From positions 1,922,001-1,986,000 of the forward strand of contig CM022374.1 in assembly GCA_011800155.1 (NCBI GenBank): a stretch of 64,000 nucleotides of DNA, given 5' to 3'. Source of the stretch: Flammulina velutipes (taxonomy: Eukaryota > Basidiomycota > Agaricomycetes > Agaricales > Physalacriaceae). Made by a program: the position numbers and the translations under genes. The notes under the pieces were generated by a model that made no database searches, had not been told where the DNA came from, and saw only the letters and a list, made by a program, of their open reading frames with translations. Below are positions 32,130-43,435 of this stretch, one piece after another; position 1 is the stretch's first letter; each line of letters begins with the position of its first letter.

Positions 32130-34715
32130 TCATTGCACAATGCTCCTTACAACGAACTCATCGCGAAGAATGTCGGATAATTTCTCCGCCACCGCATACA
32201 CCGCGCCAGCCTGAGTGTTCCAGTCAATTCTCGAACTAAAACAATTCCAGCACAGACTTACCGTGTGACCAGAAATGATACTAGGAAAGATAGACGCATC
32301 GCAAACCCTCAACCCTTCAATTCCGTACACGCGAAGTTTGGAATCCACAACGCCACCATCCTCAAGATGCGCCATCCGGCAAGTGCTCGTCGGATGATAC
32401 AATGTTTCAACGCGGTCGCGGACGAGTGCCTCTATCTCCTCGTCGTTCTTTTTGTGCAACGTGTGGTCAAATCGAGGATCGGTGGTATTCGTATCAACGA
32501 AAGCCGTCAGTGGCTCAGTCTGAGCTAGTTTCAAGCAGAGTCTGACTCCACGAGACAACTTCTTGACATCTGCTTCGTTTTCGAAATACCTATAGAGCAG
32601 TTAGAACGTATTTAAAAGTTTGTGGTGGCTGTACCGTGGATCCATTTTTGGATCATCCCATGGATTAGAAGTCTTGAGGCTGATACGGCCGACACTGAGA
32701 GGGCTATATGTAAAGGATTAGATGGTTTGGAGTTTAACCTGCGCACGCCTTACTGGAGTAACACAGCGTGCAGTCCGAAACTGTGTGGCTTGAGAGGCTG
32801 TCCGTGACTATGGTATCCTATTGCACTTGTAAACAGTTCTAAATCAGGGCTCTCGAGATCGGGATAGCCAATATCGTCGGTATCCGCCTTGGCTCCCTCC
32901 CCTTCGAAAAGATCTGCATTATCAGAGCGTATGAAAGCGGCCGCTTCAGTTAACTGGGATGTCGTCAGTCAGATAGGCGTATACAAGCAAATTGCATACG
33001 TTTGTTGCCATGGGCCCGGTTCCCATCACAAAGTATTGTACAGCTGCCTTGAAGTAGGCTAGGATTTCAGAAATATTGAAGTCTGGTTTGAGAAAGATAG
33101 GCGCATTCTTCGTTTTGTCCTTGAAGGTTAAGTCGACGACGGGATGATCGTAGAGATTGGAGCCAACGGCAGGCAGATTCTTTACCAGCGGTATGTCGAG
33201 CGCCTGTAGATCCTCTGCTGGTCCGATACCAGAAAGCATGAGAATCTGACGAAGATGTTTAGTATACCATCGACACTCATGAGTAATGCACCTACTTGAG
33301 GGGAATGTATGGCACCTCCACTGTAATGTGCGTGAGTGAAAATGATTTACAGATGGACATTGACGTGGCATACGACAAGATGACCTCTCTCTTTGCGAAT
33401 GCTTGATGCACAACAGCCTTTGGTCCATTAGCGAATTCCACACCTATGGCGCGTTTGCCGCCACCCGCAAGGTCTTGGAACAGTATTCTCGTAACAGAAG
33501 CGTGGATAGCGACTTTAAGATTCGGTCTTGCCAGTACTTCTGGTGTCAAGTACGCGGTCTGCGACGTCACGCGTTGACGATTATCGTCGATGTATGTAAC
33601 TGATGGGAGAGCAAGCGTTCAATTTCTGTCCCCGGATTCAAGTTATGATACTTACTCATCTAAGGTTGTTGTTACCATGCGAACTTGGAATGAAATGAGG
33701 CTGGGAACGTACTCTGTTGACACCCTTTTGCCCTTCCACCACATTGAAGTCAGGACTGGACGGAATCCCGATCGCCTCACACGTTTTGACGAAGGCCAAT
33801 GATGTGTCGTGCACCCCACCGAAGTAGCCAACGCGTACCGGTCCTTTTGTGCCCCTTTGATCTAGGTCGACGTTGGGGTTTTTTTCGTTTAGACCGTAAG
33901 ACTCGAATTTCGTAAAGTATCTGTCTCCAACATGCGTCAGAACGCTGAAGACATAGAAATGATTGCATACGTTTTGAAGTTCTTCCAAGCCCATGATTCG
34001 TCGCCGCATATCTTTGCCCATTGGTCAAAATCACCGGGAGCACCGTACTGAGCCCTGTAACACCGTCAGCGAGACGTGCAGCAGCCATGAAAATATCTAT
34101 ACATTTCGGCGTTTATGGCAGAACCTGGCATTAAGGTAAGACCGACGGTCCGACGCGACGAGCGAGAAAGTACGTACAGCCTCCAAGCATCTTTCCTATT
34201 GTAGTTAGTTAGACATGTAAGTTGATATGCGACCAAAGTAGAGTATTCAATAACGAACCTCGTGGCCAAAATTTGACCTTTCCTCCAGCAAACGGTTGAG
34301 GTTCCGTGTATAATTGATAGACCCATTTTGGGTTCCGAAATATGAGAGGGAAGGCTGCGGGTATTCGGGTGTAGATATGGCCTTTGCCACTGAGAAAGCG
34401 TGAGTAGAATGGTCGCTGGGCAGCAGGTAGATACTAACCTTCCACCAGATTCCAACAAGAGCACGCGAACGGAGCTATTCTCGCTAAGACGAGAGGCTAG
34501 ACAGCAACCAGCAGTCCCTTGGCGGTATGGTTTAAAACAGGAAAACGGTGGTTAAGTAGTGACAAACCTCCTCCTATAATGATCACGTCGTAGTTAGCGT
34601 GGCCGTGGTCATCTGGAGTGGCAGCATGGGAGGTGGTGTCGGCTCTCACACCAACCGTTGATAAGTCTGTCACAAGCCCTTTTCGTGCAGAGAGAAGGCT
34701 AAAAAGCAACGACAT
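32130..34715 (-). CDS. GMC-family FAD oxidoreductase
   Basis: Starts at 34715; many introns. The FAD-binding dinucleotide motif YDVIIIGGGTAGCCLASRL is split by the first intron. Further landmarks are GGSSAINAEMY (GMC signature, split by an intron), QYGAPGDFDQWA, the second signature around ILMLSGIGPAEDLQAL, and the C-terminal YHPTSTCRMAH ... RVCDASIFPSIISGHT with the catalytic His residues. The first 40 residues could be a signal or anchor (LLFSLLSARKGLV). GMC enzymes oxidise alcohols or sugars with release of peroxide, often outside the cell, supporting lignin breakdown. The substrate is undetermined. A TATATATA box lies about 45 bases upstream of the ATG. Confidence 0.85.
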
Positions 34716-35553
34716 GGTCGTAGCTGAGACGTGGAGGTGGTCAGAGAACGTGTGGGATGCCTATATATACCGATCAGCTCAGTGGATCATGGGGTAGCCA
34801 GGCGAGCTGCAAGCCGTGGCCCGAGAAGTTGACTGGCTTCTGGAAGGATCCATGGCCTGAACGTTGGATAAGATTCCAAATAATCTCGATAGTGGCGCCT
34901 TTAGACTGTCAAGTTAGTGTGAGGCGCCGTGAGCATCGTAGTCATTTACATACCGGCTCGCGCTAATATACTGGTGGTTGGTTACATCGTGAGATACGAA
35001 ATATTCTGCCGAAGATACCAGAATGTTGCTCAGAAACGTGTCGAGCTGTTCTTCAGCACCGCGGAAGATACAGTACTAGATGGAGACGGTCTGAAGACGT
35101 GTTTATAGACATTCAGGGACATCAATTGCCTTTTCCGAATCAACACCCTTCCCCCTCGACCATCATCTCCTCAGGCAAGATTCTATAATTATTGGAGTCC
35201 AAGGAGATCTCTGGGTAACATATAAGCAGACGTTCATTTTATGTGCTGAAACGGTGCGTATCATCTGCTGTCGGGCCTGAGCGATTCTCTCATGACCTCA
35301 GGCTTCTTGGTCTTCGTACTTATTGTTCTCTGATATCGTGATGATACATCCATCGACTTCATACACTCTGTTCGACAGTCTGGGAACTTTTGGCCTTGAT
35401 TGTTGTCATGCGTACCGTGACCTCTCTTTCCATTCAATGGAATCTATGTATATGCCCCGGTGAACAAAAGACCCGCGCTTGTGCAACCCTCCTCCACTCC
35501 CGAGCCTTTAAACATTATCGGCGAACAAACCAATCACCTCTCTAGGACGTGAA
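34716..35553. other. intergenic between divergent genes
   Basis: Holds the divergent promoters of the GMC gene (TATA-like TATATATA at 34761-34768 on the minus strand) and of the arrestin-like gene. No coding exon recognised. Confidence 0.45.
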
Positions 35554-36973
35554 ATGATATCTCACAGCGTAGTAAAACTATCAAGCCGACGGACCACCGT
35601 ACACTCTTTGCTTGGTAGCATGTCCTTTGTATCTCTTGCATCGCTGGGCTCCGACGTCTCTACTATCGTTGGCTCGACCTCGATGGATCTCCAGCGATGG
35701 AGCTATGCCACGAAACACATGGACATTGACATTGGAGAGCGCGCCACCGCAACGCCACAACCTTGCTATGGCCGCAAGCAACTAATTGAAGGCTCCATTC
35801 GGCTCTGTGGCCCTCCCATTCAGATTCAAAGCATGACTGTTCGCGTAAGTTACTTATCTCGAGATGACTCAACCCAAACCTCACATATGCCATGTAGCTT
35901 GAAGCAAGGCTTGCTACTACGGATCCTCATCCGGGAGCTCAAGGAGGATGTACTTCAACCTTATTTCTACAGGAAAGGAACCTCTATGATGGACGATCCA
36001 TGTTGCGTTGGGATGCAACCTACTGCTTTTCGTTCGCTATTCCAGAGGAGATCTATTTCAATGGCGGGACCTCTCCCACCCCACCCTCTTTCTCTTTCTG
36101 GGACTGTGGCGCAGGCTGTGACGTCTCCTTCAGCATCAACATATGCATGATTCGCAAACGATATGGCTTCGATTACAGTGAAACGTGAGCCATATTACAC
36201 ACTCTCGAAAATGCGCCACATCTCATTATCCGAATAGGCGTACAATTGATATTCTCTATCTTCCCAAATCTTGCCCACAAACACAAGGCCCTGCCCAGGT
36301 GTGGATTGACTGTACAAAAACGCCGCTTTCTATTCACCGAGTGCGTCTCAACCAATCATCTACTGACTCGGATCCTCTTCCCGCACCAGTCCCACGATAT
36401 TATACCGTCTGGAGAAAATGTTCCATTCTCGCTAAGGCTGCCTGCGCCTTTGAAAACCGACACTCCGCGCCACTCTAATTCCCTCGTTACTATATACAAG
36501 CGCCTAGTCATGTGCAGGGGTTTAGGGAAAATGGACCAGACCCGAGAGATCCCCATTGCAGCTGGCGTTGTGACAAAACAGGAAACATTGGAAGATGGGG
36601 AGACTTTGGTTTCCGGTACGATCCGTGCTGGGAAGGCGGGGAAGGATGTTTCGTGGCATGTTAACGGCGCTGTCAAAGTGGAGGTACGCACCCACGCGCA
36701 GTATGAACTTGTGACGCTAAAAGACACCGACATCGATAGTATGTTCTCAAGGTGTCCTTCCCGAGCAAGAAACATGGTTCTAAAACTGATGCTGAGGAGA
36801 TAATTCATCTCACCACGGATTCCTGGCGCTCTGACCTGAATGGTCCTGCCTTGGAGCTTCAAGAATGCGCAAATCCGCGGTGCGTATTCCAATGCATACT
36901 TCAACGCCATTGCTGACATGCATCCGTACTCAGCGACGATTTGGGACTCAGCATTCGGTTTGTAGGAATTTAA
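35554..36973 (+). CDS. arrestin-like N-domain protein
   Basis: Several exons joined in frame from the ATG at 35554 to the stop at 36973. The exon-1 end has QLIEGSIRLCGPPIQIQSMTVR, then LEARLATTDPHPG ... LFLQERNLYDGRSMLRWDATYCFSFAIP and a PPSF-FWDCG segment. After an intron follows RTIDILYLPKSCPQTQGPAQ. The later exons read SHDIIPSGENVPFSLRLP and GETLVSGTIRAGKAGKDVSWHVNGAVKVE. Arrestin-like proteins in fungi act as adaptors for ubiquitin-driven endocytosis of plasma membrane transporters. Exon borders near 36.30-36.39 kb are uncertain. Confidence 0.6.
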
Positions 36974-37011
36974 TTGTACATAGATAAACATGACTTTTCC
37001 GTGGTAATTAA

Positions 37012-37488
37012 TTGAATGACATGTCTCCGTGCCCCACTCAAGTCAAGAAGACAAAGATTGTGGATCGCGACTCCGCGGTTTCAGAGTGTCGGGATAACTT
37101 CGCGAGAAAGCTCCACGTGCAGGTTTTGCTTCATGCAATCAACCACAACCGTCTCTTACACGCCTCGGCTCACTTGACGCTCCTCGAGGCTCTCACAGCC
37201 ATTTCGATACTTATCTATGACAGAGTTCGTCCGTGGTCACGGAGTTTACCGCGCGGGATATTGTATAGCGTCCGGGATTCCATTGTATCCCTGTGCCTTC
37301 CGCTTCATCCCAGAGGTTCCCTCTTTCAAGGCCATGGGAAATGGACAAACCCGAGTATATCTCCTCGAGGCCTAGGAATTCCTGACACAAGCTGCCTAAT
37401 ATGGTTAAAACTAAACGCACAACTCTCCTACAGTGGCGTCGTTGTATCCGAGGCCGTCACTTTGCAATGCTCACTTGGAGTGTCTTAA
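37012..37488 (+). CDS. uncertain open frame, 158 aa
   Basis: Lies between the arrestin-like gene and the MYND gene. The frame is open for 158 codons but has no recognisable domain, no introns and an unremarkable composition. It could be a small hypothetical gene or a chance frame in the 5' flank of the MYND gene. Confidence 0.25.
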   Translation: MNDMSPCPTQVKKTKIVDRDSAVSECRDNFARKLHVQVLLHAINHNRLLHASAHLTLLEALTAISILIYDRVRPWSRSLPRGILYSVRDSIVSLCLPLHPRGSLFQGHGKWTNPSISPRGLGIPDTSCLIWLKLNAQLSYSGVVVSEAVTLQCSLGVS

Positions 37489-37554
37489 AAGCACGGATTC
37501 AGTTTCTTCGAGGATTATCGCCTTCTCCAACGCACATTCGAAATTGCGCATAAA

Positions 37555-39557
37555 ATGGCTGCATATTCTTCGACGTCGACGCAATTGTCGTTCAACTTGC
37601 TGAAGGTAAGCTTTATCAACAACCAACTGGACATCATCTAATCATCTCATGTCAAGGCTAAAGCTTTGGATGGAGACTTCATCTCTACGAGCACTCTTCA
37701 AATGGCCTTCTGCATCAAAAACATCGGCACTCTCTCTGATGTGTTTTCAGTAATACAACGCCACTTATCGCAGCGCATGCTGCGACGCGTTCGGGCAGTC
37801 GAATTCTCGGAACGGACAGATTCTTCCGACATGAGGAATGCACGATCCGCCCTCAAGATGCTCTGTCACGGAGTAGAAAAGCATCAACCACTAGAAAACG
37901 ATCCAGCACTCATCGAGCGCATCTCCAACATGTGTCCACTCATAACAAAGTGGATGACTCTATTCCTCGACTCTACAAACATCCTCTCCGACACTCTTCC
38001 CATTCAAAACGAGGACCTCCTACGCGACGTGTCGCATGTCGTGCCCATTCTCTTTCGCTCTACTCCCCTCTGGCACGTTTTCCGTAAGGAGAACCGCCTC
38101 TTCCCATTGATTGTGGCGGCATGGATACGACTCGCTGATCTTGGGCATGCCGCGAAACTTGGATTTCAGGGTGCATTCCTCACTGCTATGATCGCCGAAG
38201 TCAGACTTGTACCGGGCCACCGAGATCTGACGGACGGAGCACGAGAAGCGTTGAGTGCCCGATCCACCGAGATCGCAGAGGCCATGATTGGTTGTCTGGC
38301 TGCCGAGGTTGATTCGATATCGCTCGAATCGCTCAGGATATGCATTAGCACCATCTTCTACGCTAGGGCGTGCTCGCCGTCCGCGCGGAGGGCGTTGGCA
38401 TCCAAGGGCGTCTTGTCCTACCTATGCCTCGCCGCCCGTCGAGCGTCGAGGCAAAACTTCAGTGCCACGGACAAAAGTGGCGTCGGGTCGTGCATGTGCC
38501 TGCTCATCCAAGAGCTCTCTGTCTTCACACGCATGGCACACCACTACGTCGTGGTCGCGCTTGAGGGTCGCCTCATAGAGACGCTCCTGAGGATGGAACT
38601 TACCGTGCATGATCCAGCATGCTTCCACAATGCAGACGACCGCCACCATCTACTCGGGATGATCGTTGGCCTCCTGCAGAAACTCGAAAGCTTCCTCATT
38701 TACCGGTCTTCCCTTTCGTCATTCCGAAAGTCCATTCGATACGTGGAATCCTCTGGCCTTGTCAAGAAACTCGCCCCCGAGGGGCACATACACCTGTATT
38801 ATTCCCAGCTAAAGAACGCTTTGGCCGCGCAGGGTGGGGAGAACTCTGTTCAGGAAGAGAGCTCGGGCACCAAACGAAGGACATGTGTTAATCCTACGGT
38901 AACTATCCTTCTGTGATTGCCCTGCGCTTTGCTCACACACAATCCCGTAGTGTTCTCTGAAAGGGACTCACCTTCAAGCTCATGAACGACCTCAAAAGTG
39001 CTCCGAATGTTGGGTAGCGATGTACTGCTCCCGCATGTGTCAAAAAGTCCACTGGGCTGCACCTGGTGGACATCGAGAGCAGTGTCTCAAGCTTAGCCAT
39101 GCTCGCCGTGGTAAGTACGATTATAATTCGTGAATATCTCTAATCTTTGGACCTCTTAGTTGAAGCGACATTGGCTCCTCCATCCCCCCGAGATATGGAT
39201 GCGATCTACCAGATGGTGGAAGATGATGTCCGAGAGCACGCAAGCATGATCCAAAAACTTGTGCATGGATATCGACGACAGGAAGGTGGTTCAATGTTCG
39301 CCATTAAATTGGACTATGGATGCGAACTGGGAGACGCATCGGCCCGTCCGAGGTTATCTGCCATACCTCTGGGCGATCTCCGGAAGGACCAGGAGCAGTA
39401 TTCGGCGGTAGAGTACGACGACGTTTCCTGGGGAAAGTGCGTTGAGCGCGCGCGCGGAACCGGGCCCTTTATCGCCATCGCCATTTCATCCATGTTGATA
39501 GATTTGACCAATATGCAGCGTATCAAGGAAAGGATATACCCACTAGAAATATTTTAA
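37555..39557 (+). CDS. MYND-type zinc finger protein (616 aa)
   Basis: Exons 37555-37605, 37657-38898, 38951-39110 and 39160-39557. The first 430 residues are alpha-helical and repeat-like (possible HEAT/armadillo fold). Exon 3 encodes a MYND finger: CSLKG ... QKCSECWVAMYCSRMCQKVHWAAPGGHREQC, with the usual C-x2-C, YCS-x2-CQ, W and GGH-x3-C ligands. The C-terminal 130 residues have no assigned domain. MYND fingers bind proline-rich peptides. It is convergent with the PARG-like gene: only 16 bases separate the two stop codons. Confidence 0.75.
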
Positions 39558-39573
39558 TACATAATGCTTTCTT

Positions 39574-40552
39574 TTATACTTTCACGTCCCGAAATTCCTT
39601 TTTAAAGACGGTATAGTTCGTCTCCGGATCGCTATCGTTCTTGCTGTAAACAGCGAAAATGACTTTGCGGAACCACCCGCGAAACTCTTCTTCCTGTAGT
39701 ATGGATCTCATCTCGCCTGCAACCTGGCGAGAGGGACAACGGTATGCACCGCAACCCATGGCACCTTTTCACAAATCAGCATCGATGAGTCCAGCTCCGA
39801 AGAGACAGAAAGCTTACCTAGTATGATAAAGTCCTTGCCGTTACTTGCTGCCATCCGGTAAACGAGTCTGATCTTCTCGCGTAGGTCATCCAATACACTG
39901 TCATCTAGAATACTTTTCCCATCCTCGGTGAGCTTGGGGCCACGGGGAGCTGCCACGGTAAGAACGGAGACGACGATTCGCTCTGACTTTGGCAGCAGGA
40001 CAAGGTTGTGATCTAGGTCGTGACGGTGGACGACTACACCGGGAGAGTAGACGCCTGCGATGGATCCTGGGCCTACGTTTGGCCATGGATAGTACTCTTC
40101 TTTGAGAGTAGCGTAAAGAGAAGACGAGTAACATAAAGCCTCCTCCTGGTGGAGATCAGCGCACGTTCGTTCAGTGTCAGCTTCGAGCCCACCTGGGTCC
40201 TACTAAGGGAGAACTCCCAACCACCAGCTCGAAGAGCATCACTGGCAAGATTCAGGACGGCTATCCTTCCTCGAGCATCGGGGGTTTCTGCAATCAAGTG
40301 CCTTGCGACAGTGAATGCGTCACGGTTGATAACGTCCACCAGGGAAGCTGGATGGTTCGGTCGGCGAGCTACGTCTAGAGGCGGTAGCTGCGAAGAGATA
40401 AAGGTGGATTCGAGTGAAGCGCCTTCCGTAGCATGGTCTGCTACGAGTTTACTTGCTTGAGAGATGCTGTCACGAGCAACCTTCTGGCGGTAGGACAGAG
40501 AGGAAGAGTCAGGTTTGTCCGATGGTAGAATGCTTTTCAAGAGAGAGCGCAT
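39574..40552 (-). CDS. microbial-type poly(ADP-ribose) glycohydrolase-like protein
   Basis: ATG at 40552; four exons. The family pattern is clear: an N-terminal helix, then AVLNLASDALRAGGW, EEALCYSSSLYATL, GVVVHRHD and LTVAAPRGPKL. After an intron comes ILG/AMGCGAYRCPSRQVA, the macro-fold signature loop, then FRGWFRKVIFAVYSK. Proteins of this type (TIGR02452 group) are macro-domain enzymes that remove ADP-ribose chains in some bacteria and fungi. The usual GG and EE catalytic neighbourhood is approximated by DALRAGGW and TQEEALCY. The ATG lies inside the predicted 3' end of VPS51, implying an overlap or a short VPS51 terminus. Confidence 0.75.
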
Positions 40553-41353
40553 GATGGTGGACTAGAAAGAAAGACGTGGCGTTCACGTGTCTTCTGTAGG
40601 GGGCGAGAAGTGATAAGAGATGGAGGTGCTGCGGGATGTACAATCGATGTTGGTGTAGTTTACTGATGCTATGATAGGTCGGTGCGAGTGTCAAGTGTTA
40701 CTTCCTCTGCAAGCCGCGAGATTTCTGAGAATGCTGCCTTTAAGAGGTCGAGGTCGGCGTCGAGACTCTCAGCACGGTTCTTGACCTGCGCAATGTAAGT
40801 AAAGGAATGCAAAAAGGATACCGCTGCATACCGCTGCTATAGTGTCGCTCGCTGCGATCAGTTCGTGATGGTGGTTATAGACTAAAGCCTGTCGTTCACT
40901 GTCCAGCTCTCGTATCTCTGTAAACCTCATGAGTGGGTATTAAACACGCAGCGCACAAGACACACCAGATACGAGATCATTCTCCTGCTTGACGAGCGCC
41001 TGAATGCTCGCAGTTGTTATGAGCTGTTCATAGTATGCTTTAGCGTCGAATGAAGGGGAGTCTTTGAAATGTAAGTAGTAATATTATGGCGAATATTTGG
41101 ATAGCCCACCCATGTTCATTGGATCGTTAGGAACTCCTGGCAACGCTGGAGGCGGTCCGACGCCGAGGCCATAATGTTTGCGAAGGAGATCCCGTGCTCT
41201 CGTCTTTTGCGGCGGCGATGTGGGTGTCTGGCGCCGGGACGGAGAACCGGATGGTGTCGCGGGCGTTGTCGGCGTTCTTGGCGGTGAGCTCGCGCGGAGG
41301 GGCGACGGCGAAGGCGGCGGGCGGGGTATGGATGCGCGTCGGGAACTGGCCAT
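40509..41353 (-). CDS. VPS51: GARP/EARP complex subunit VPS51
   Basis: ATG at 41353. The N-terminus is Pro/Ser-rich (SRRASIPRPPPSPSPLR). It then carries the VPS51 signature RARDLLRKHYGLG, and after an intron DSPSFDAKAYYEQLITTASIQALVKQENDLVSEIRELDSERQALVYNHHHELIAASDTIAAVKN. VPS51 tethers endosome-derived vesicles at the trans-Golgi network. The family is often longer in animals; this fungal form is short, essentially the N-terminal module. The last exon reads on to 40509, overlapping the next gene's start by 44 bases. The true 3' end may be near 40.66 kb, so the terminus is uncertain. Confidence 0.75.
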
Positions 41354-41497
41354 GGTGGTAAGTGCAACCCTAACCCCACGTGCGCCCTGTGTGATTGTAC
41401 GCACACGTGATGTGATGCCCATTGTGACAAATAACTGATAAGTCACCGATCGTTGAGCGATCGTGTATTTCCTTCTCTGACTCTTACCACCACATTC
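41354..41497. promoter_or_regulatory. compact bidirectional promoter
   Basis: The ATGs of VPS51 (minus) and of the nuclear Pro/Lys-rich protein (plus) are 144 bases apart, so both are driven from this stretch. It holds the sequence ACACGTGATGTGAT and two GATCG(T/A) stretches. Confidence 0.5.
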
Positions 41498-43309
41498 ATG
41501 GACAAAGACGCCGTCTGCGACAGTGAAGGCGAAGATGAGCCAGCCCAGATGAAGTTCCCAGCGCATAGTGCGTCTCTTGTCGCTCTGGAATACACTTAAC
41601 TGACGACTTGTAGCAGCGGACAAGGCAGACACAACGATCTCCGAGTTCACTAACAATACGCGATTGGGACCAGAGGCCATCTCAACTGCGTCTTCTCGCA
41701 TTGATACACCCGCGAACCCAGTCAAAGCACGCCCCAGACCGAAGCCAGCATTCAATAAGAAACCTGCCGCATCATCGTCTTCTGATCATATCCAAGGGAC
41801 ATTCTCGACCGACGCCAGCACCGCTGCATTTCCTGGAACCCTCAGCATTGCAGACAGAGCCAAAATGCGCGCACGACCAGCCGTGAAACCTATTGAAGCA
41901 CCGGAGGAAGTCATTGACATTGTATCTTCGGACGATGAACTAGCCCTTCTCCCCCAAAGACCTGCAAAAAAAGCGCGATTATCTGAGCCGCCCTCATCCT
42001 TGGCGAAGTCATCGCATGCTGCAGACCTTAGCCTTCCATCCATCACTACCACTGAATCAAACACCAGCTTTGACTTCTCCTCTCCCATCCCTATGCCTCC
42101 CAAGCGTAAGCGGCCATCCGTAGTGGACGACGATGATATGACTGCTGAGGATGGACCACCGTTGTTCTTCGCATCATCGTCTTCACTGGCACCACCGCTC
42201 CCAGAACCTCCCAAAAAGGTCAAGAAACCGCGCAAACGAAACGCAGACGACGAAGAATTCGGCGAAGGAAATGAAGAAGCTCCCAAGAAGAGGAAGCCAG
42301 CCAAACCCAAAGCGAAGACTGCGCCGGTGAAGAAAAGCAAAGGGAAAGGCAAGGAGAAGGAGAAGGAGCCAGAGGTCTACAAGAGCAGCGAGTTTGTCAA
42401 CTCGGACCACGATGACGACCACGATTCTCTTTTTGACTCGATGGAAGCACCAGTCCAGGACCCTCCTTCTCCTTCGCTCGACAAAGTTGCACAAGCCTCC
42501 AGCGTACACCATGAGAAGGAAGCAGAACGAAGCCCTTCACCACTCTCTCCTCTACTGGATGATGCTGAACTCCCTCCGGTGAAGGATGCGCCGAAGAAGA
42601 AATCCAGAAAACGGAAAAGCGCCGTCATTGAAGATGACCAGGACGATCTCGCACCGCCGAAGAAGAAACCAACACCGGCGAAACAGGCTTCCAGTTCCAA
42701 AGGCAAAGGCAAAGGTCCCGTACTCTCAGACGATGAGCAGGAAGAATCTGCGCGAGCTCCTTCGCCGATGGTTGAAGATGATCCTATCCCACCCAAGGTT
42801 GGTAATTCTATAAAATCATATATCATGTCCAACAAATATTGCAGGAGAACATCCCGGTTCCTCTCCCACGCTCGAAGTCGCCCCCGTTGCAGGAAGAAAC
42901 ACCTGTGAAGCTCAAACACCCGACGTTGACATCCCGCTACTCTATCGCCCCTCGTACGAAAGCGACACCCATGAGCGAGCTGATCAGGCGTGTCAATTCC
43001 CTTCCTGGTACAGCACCCCGAGCAGGCGGTGCCTCCGGACGCGTATACTCACCCTATACCAAAGCTTCAAAATCTACGCTCTCGAAGATTGCACCGTTGC
43101 ACCCTAACAGGAAGCCGCCGCCACCGCCTCTTCCACCTCCACCACCACGTCAAAAGACAAAGAAGGAGAAAGAACAGGATGAGCAGTGGGAGGAGGAGAT
43201 TATCGAAAGCGTTGGAGGGATGCATGAATGGGTAGCGATGACGGATGCTGAGAGAAAGGAGATGAGGCGTTGTAAGAGGGAGCACGAAACGGGGAGCTGG
43301 GAAGATTAG
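41498..43309 (+). CDS. low-complexity nuclear protein with conserved C-terminal motif
   Basis: The first exon (41498-41571) reads MDKDAVCDSEGEDEPAQMKFPAH. Exon 2 holds a long disordered region with several basic clusters that look like nuclear localisation signals (KKRKPAKPKAK, KKKSRKRK, PPKRKRP). EVIDIVSSDDE resembles a SUMO-interacting motif followed by acidic residues. The last exon encodes SPYTKASKSTLSKIAPLHPNRKPPPPPLPPPPP and then QWEEEIIESVGGMHEWVAMTDAERKEMRRCKREHETGSWED. That C-terminal motif appears conserved and may be the functional part. Divergent from VPS51. No named family recognised. Confidence 0.6.
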
Positions 43310-43435
43310 AGATTGAAGCCTGGGCTTATCGTGTGTTTGTTTGTTGTCTTCGTATTGTGTTTAGCATTGCTCTGTTGTGTGTATTTAATCGAGATTCGTA
43401 TAGTACGTATCGTTCTACATATAGGTCGTAGATGG

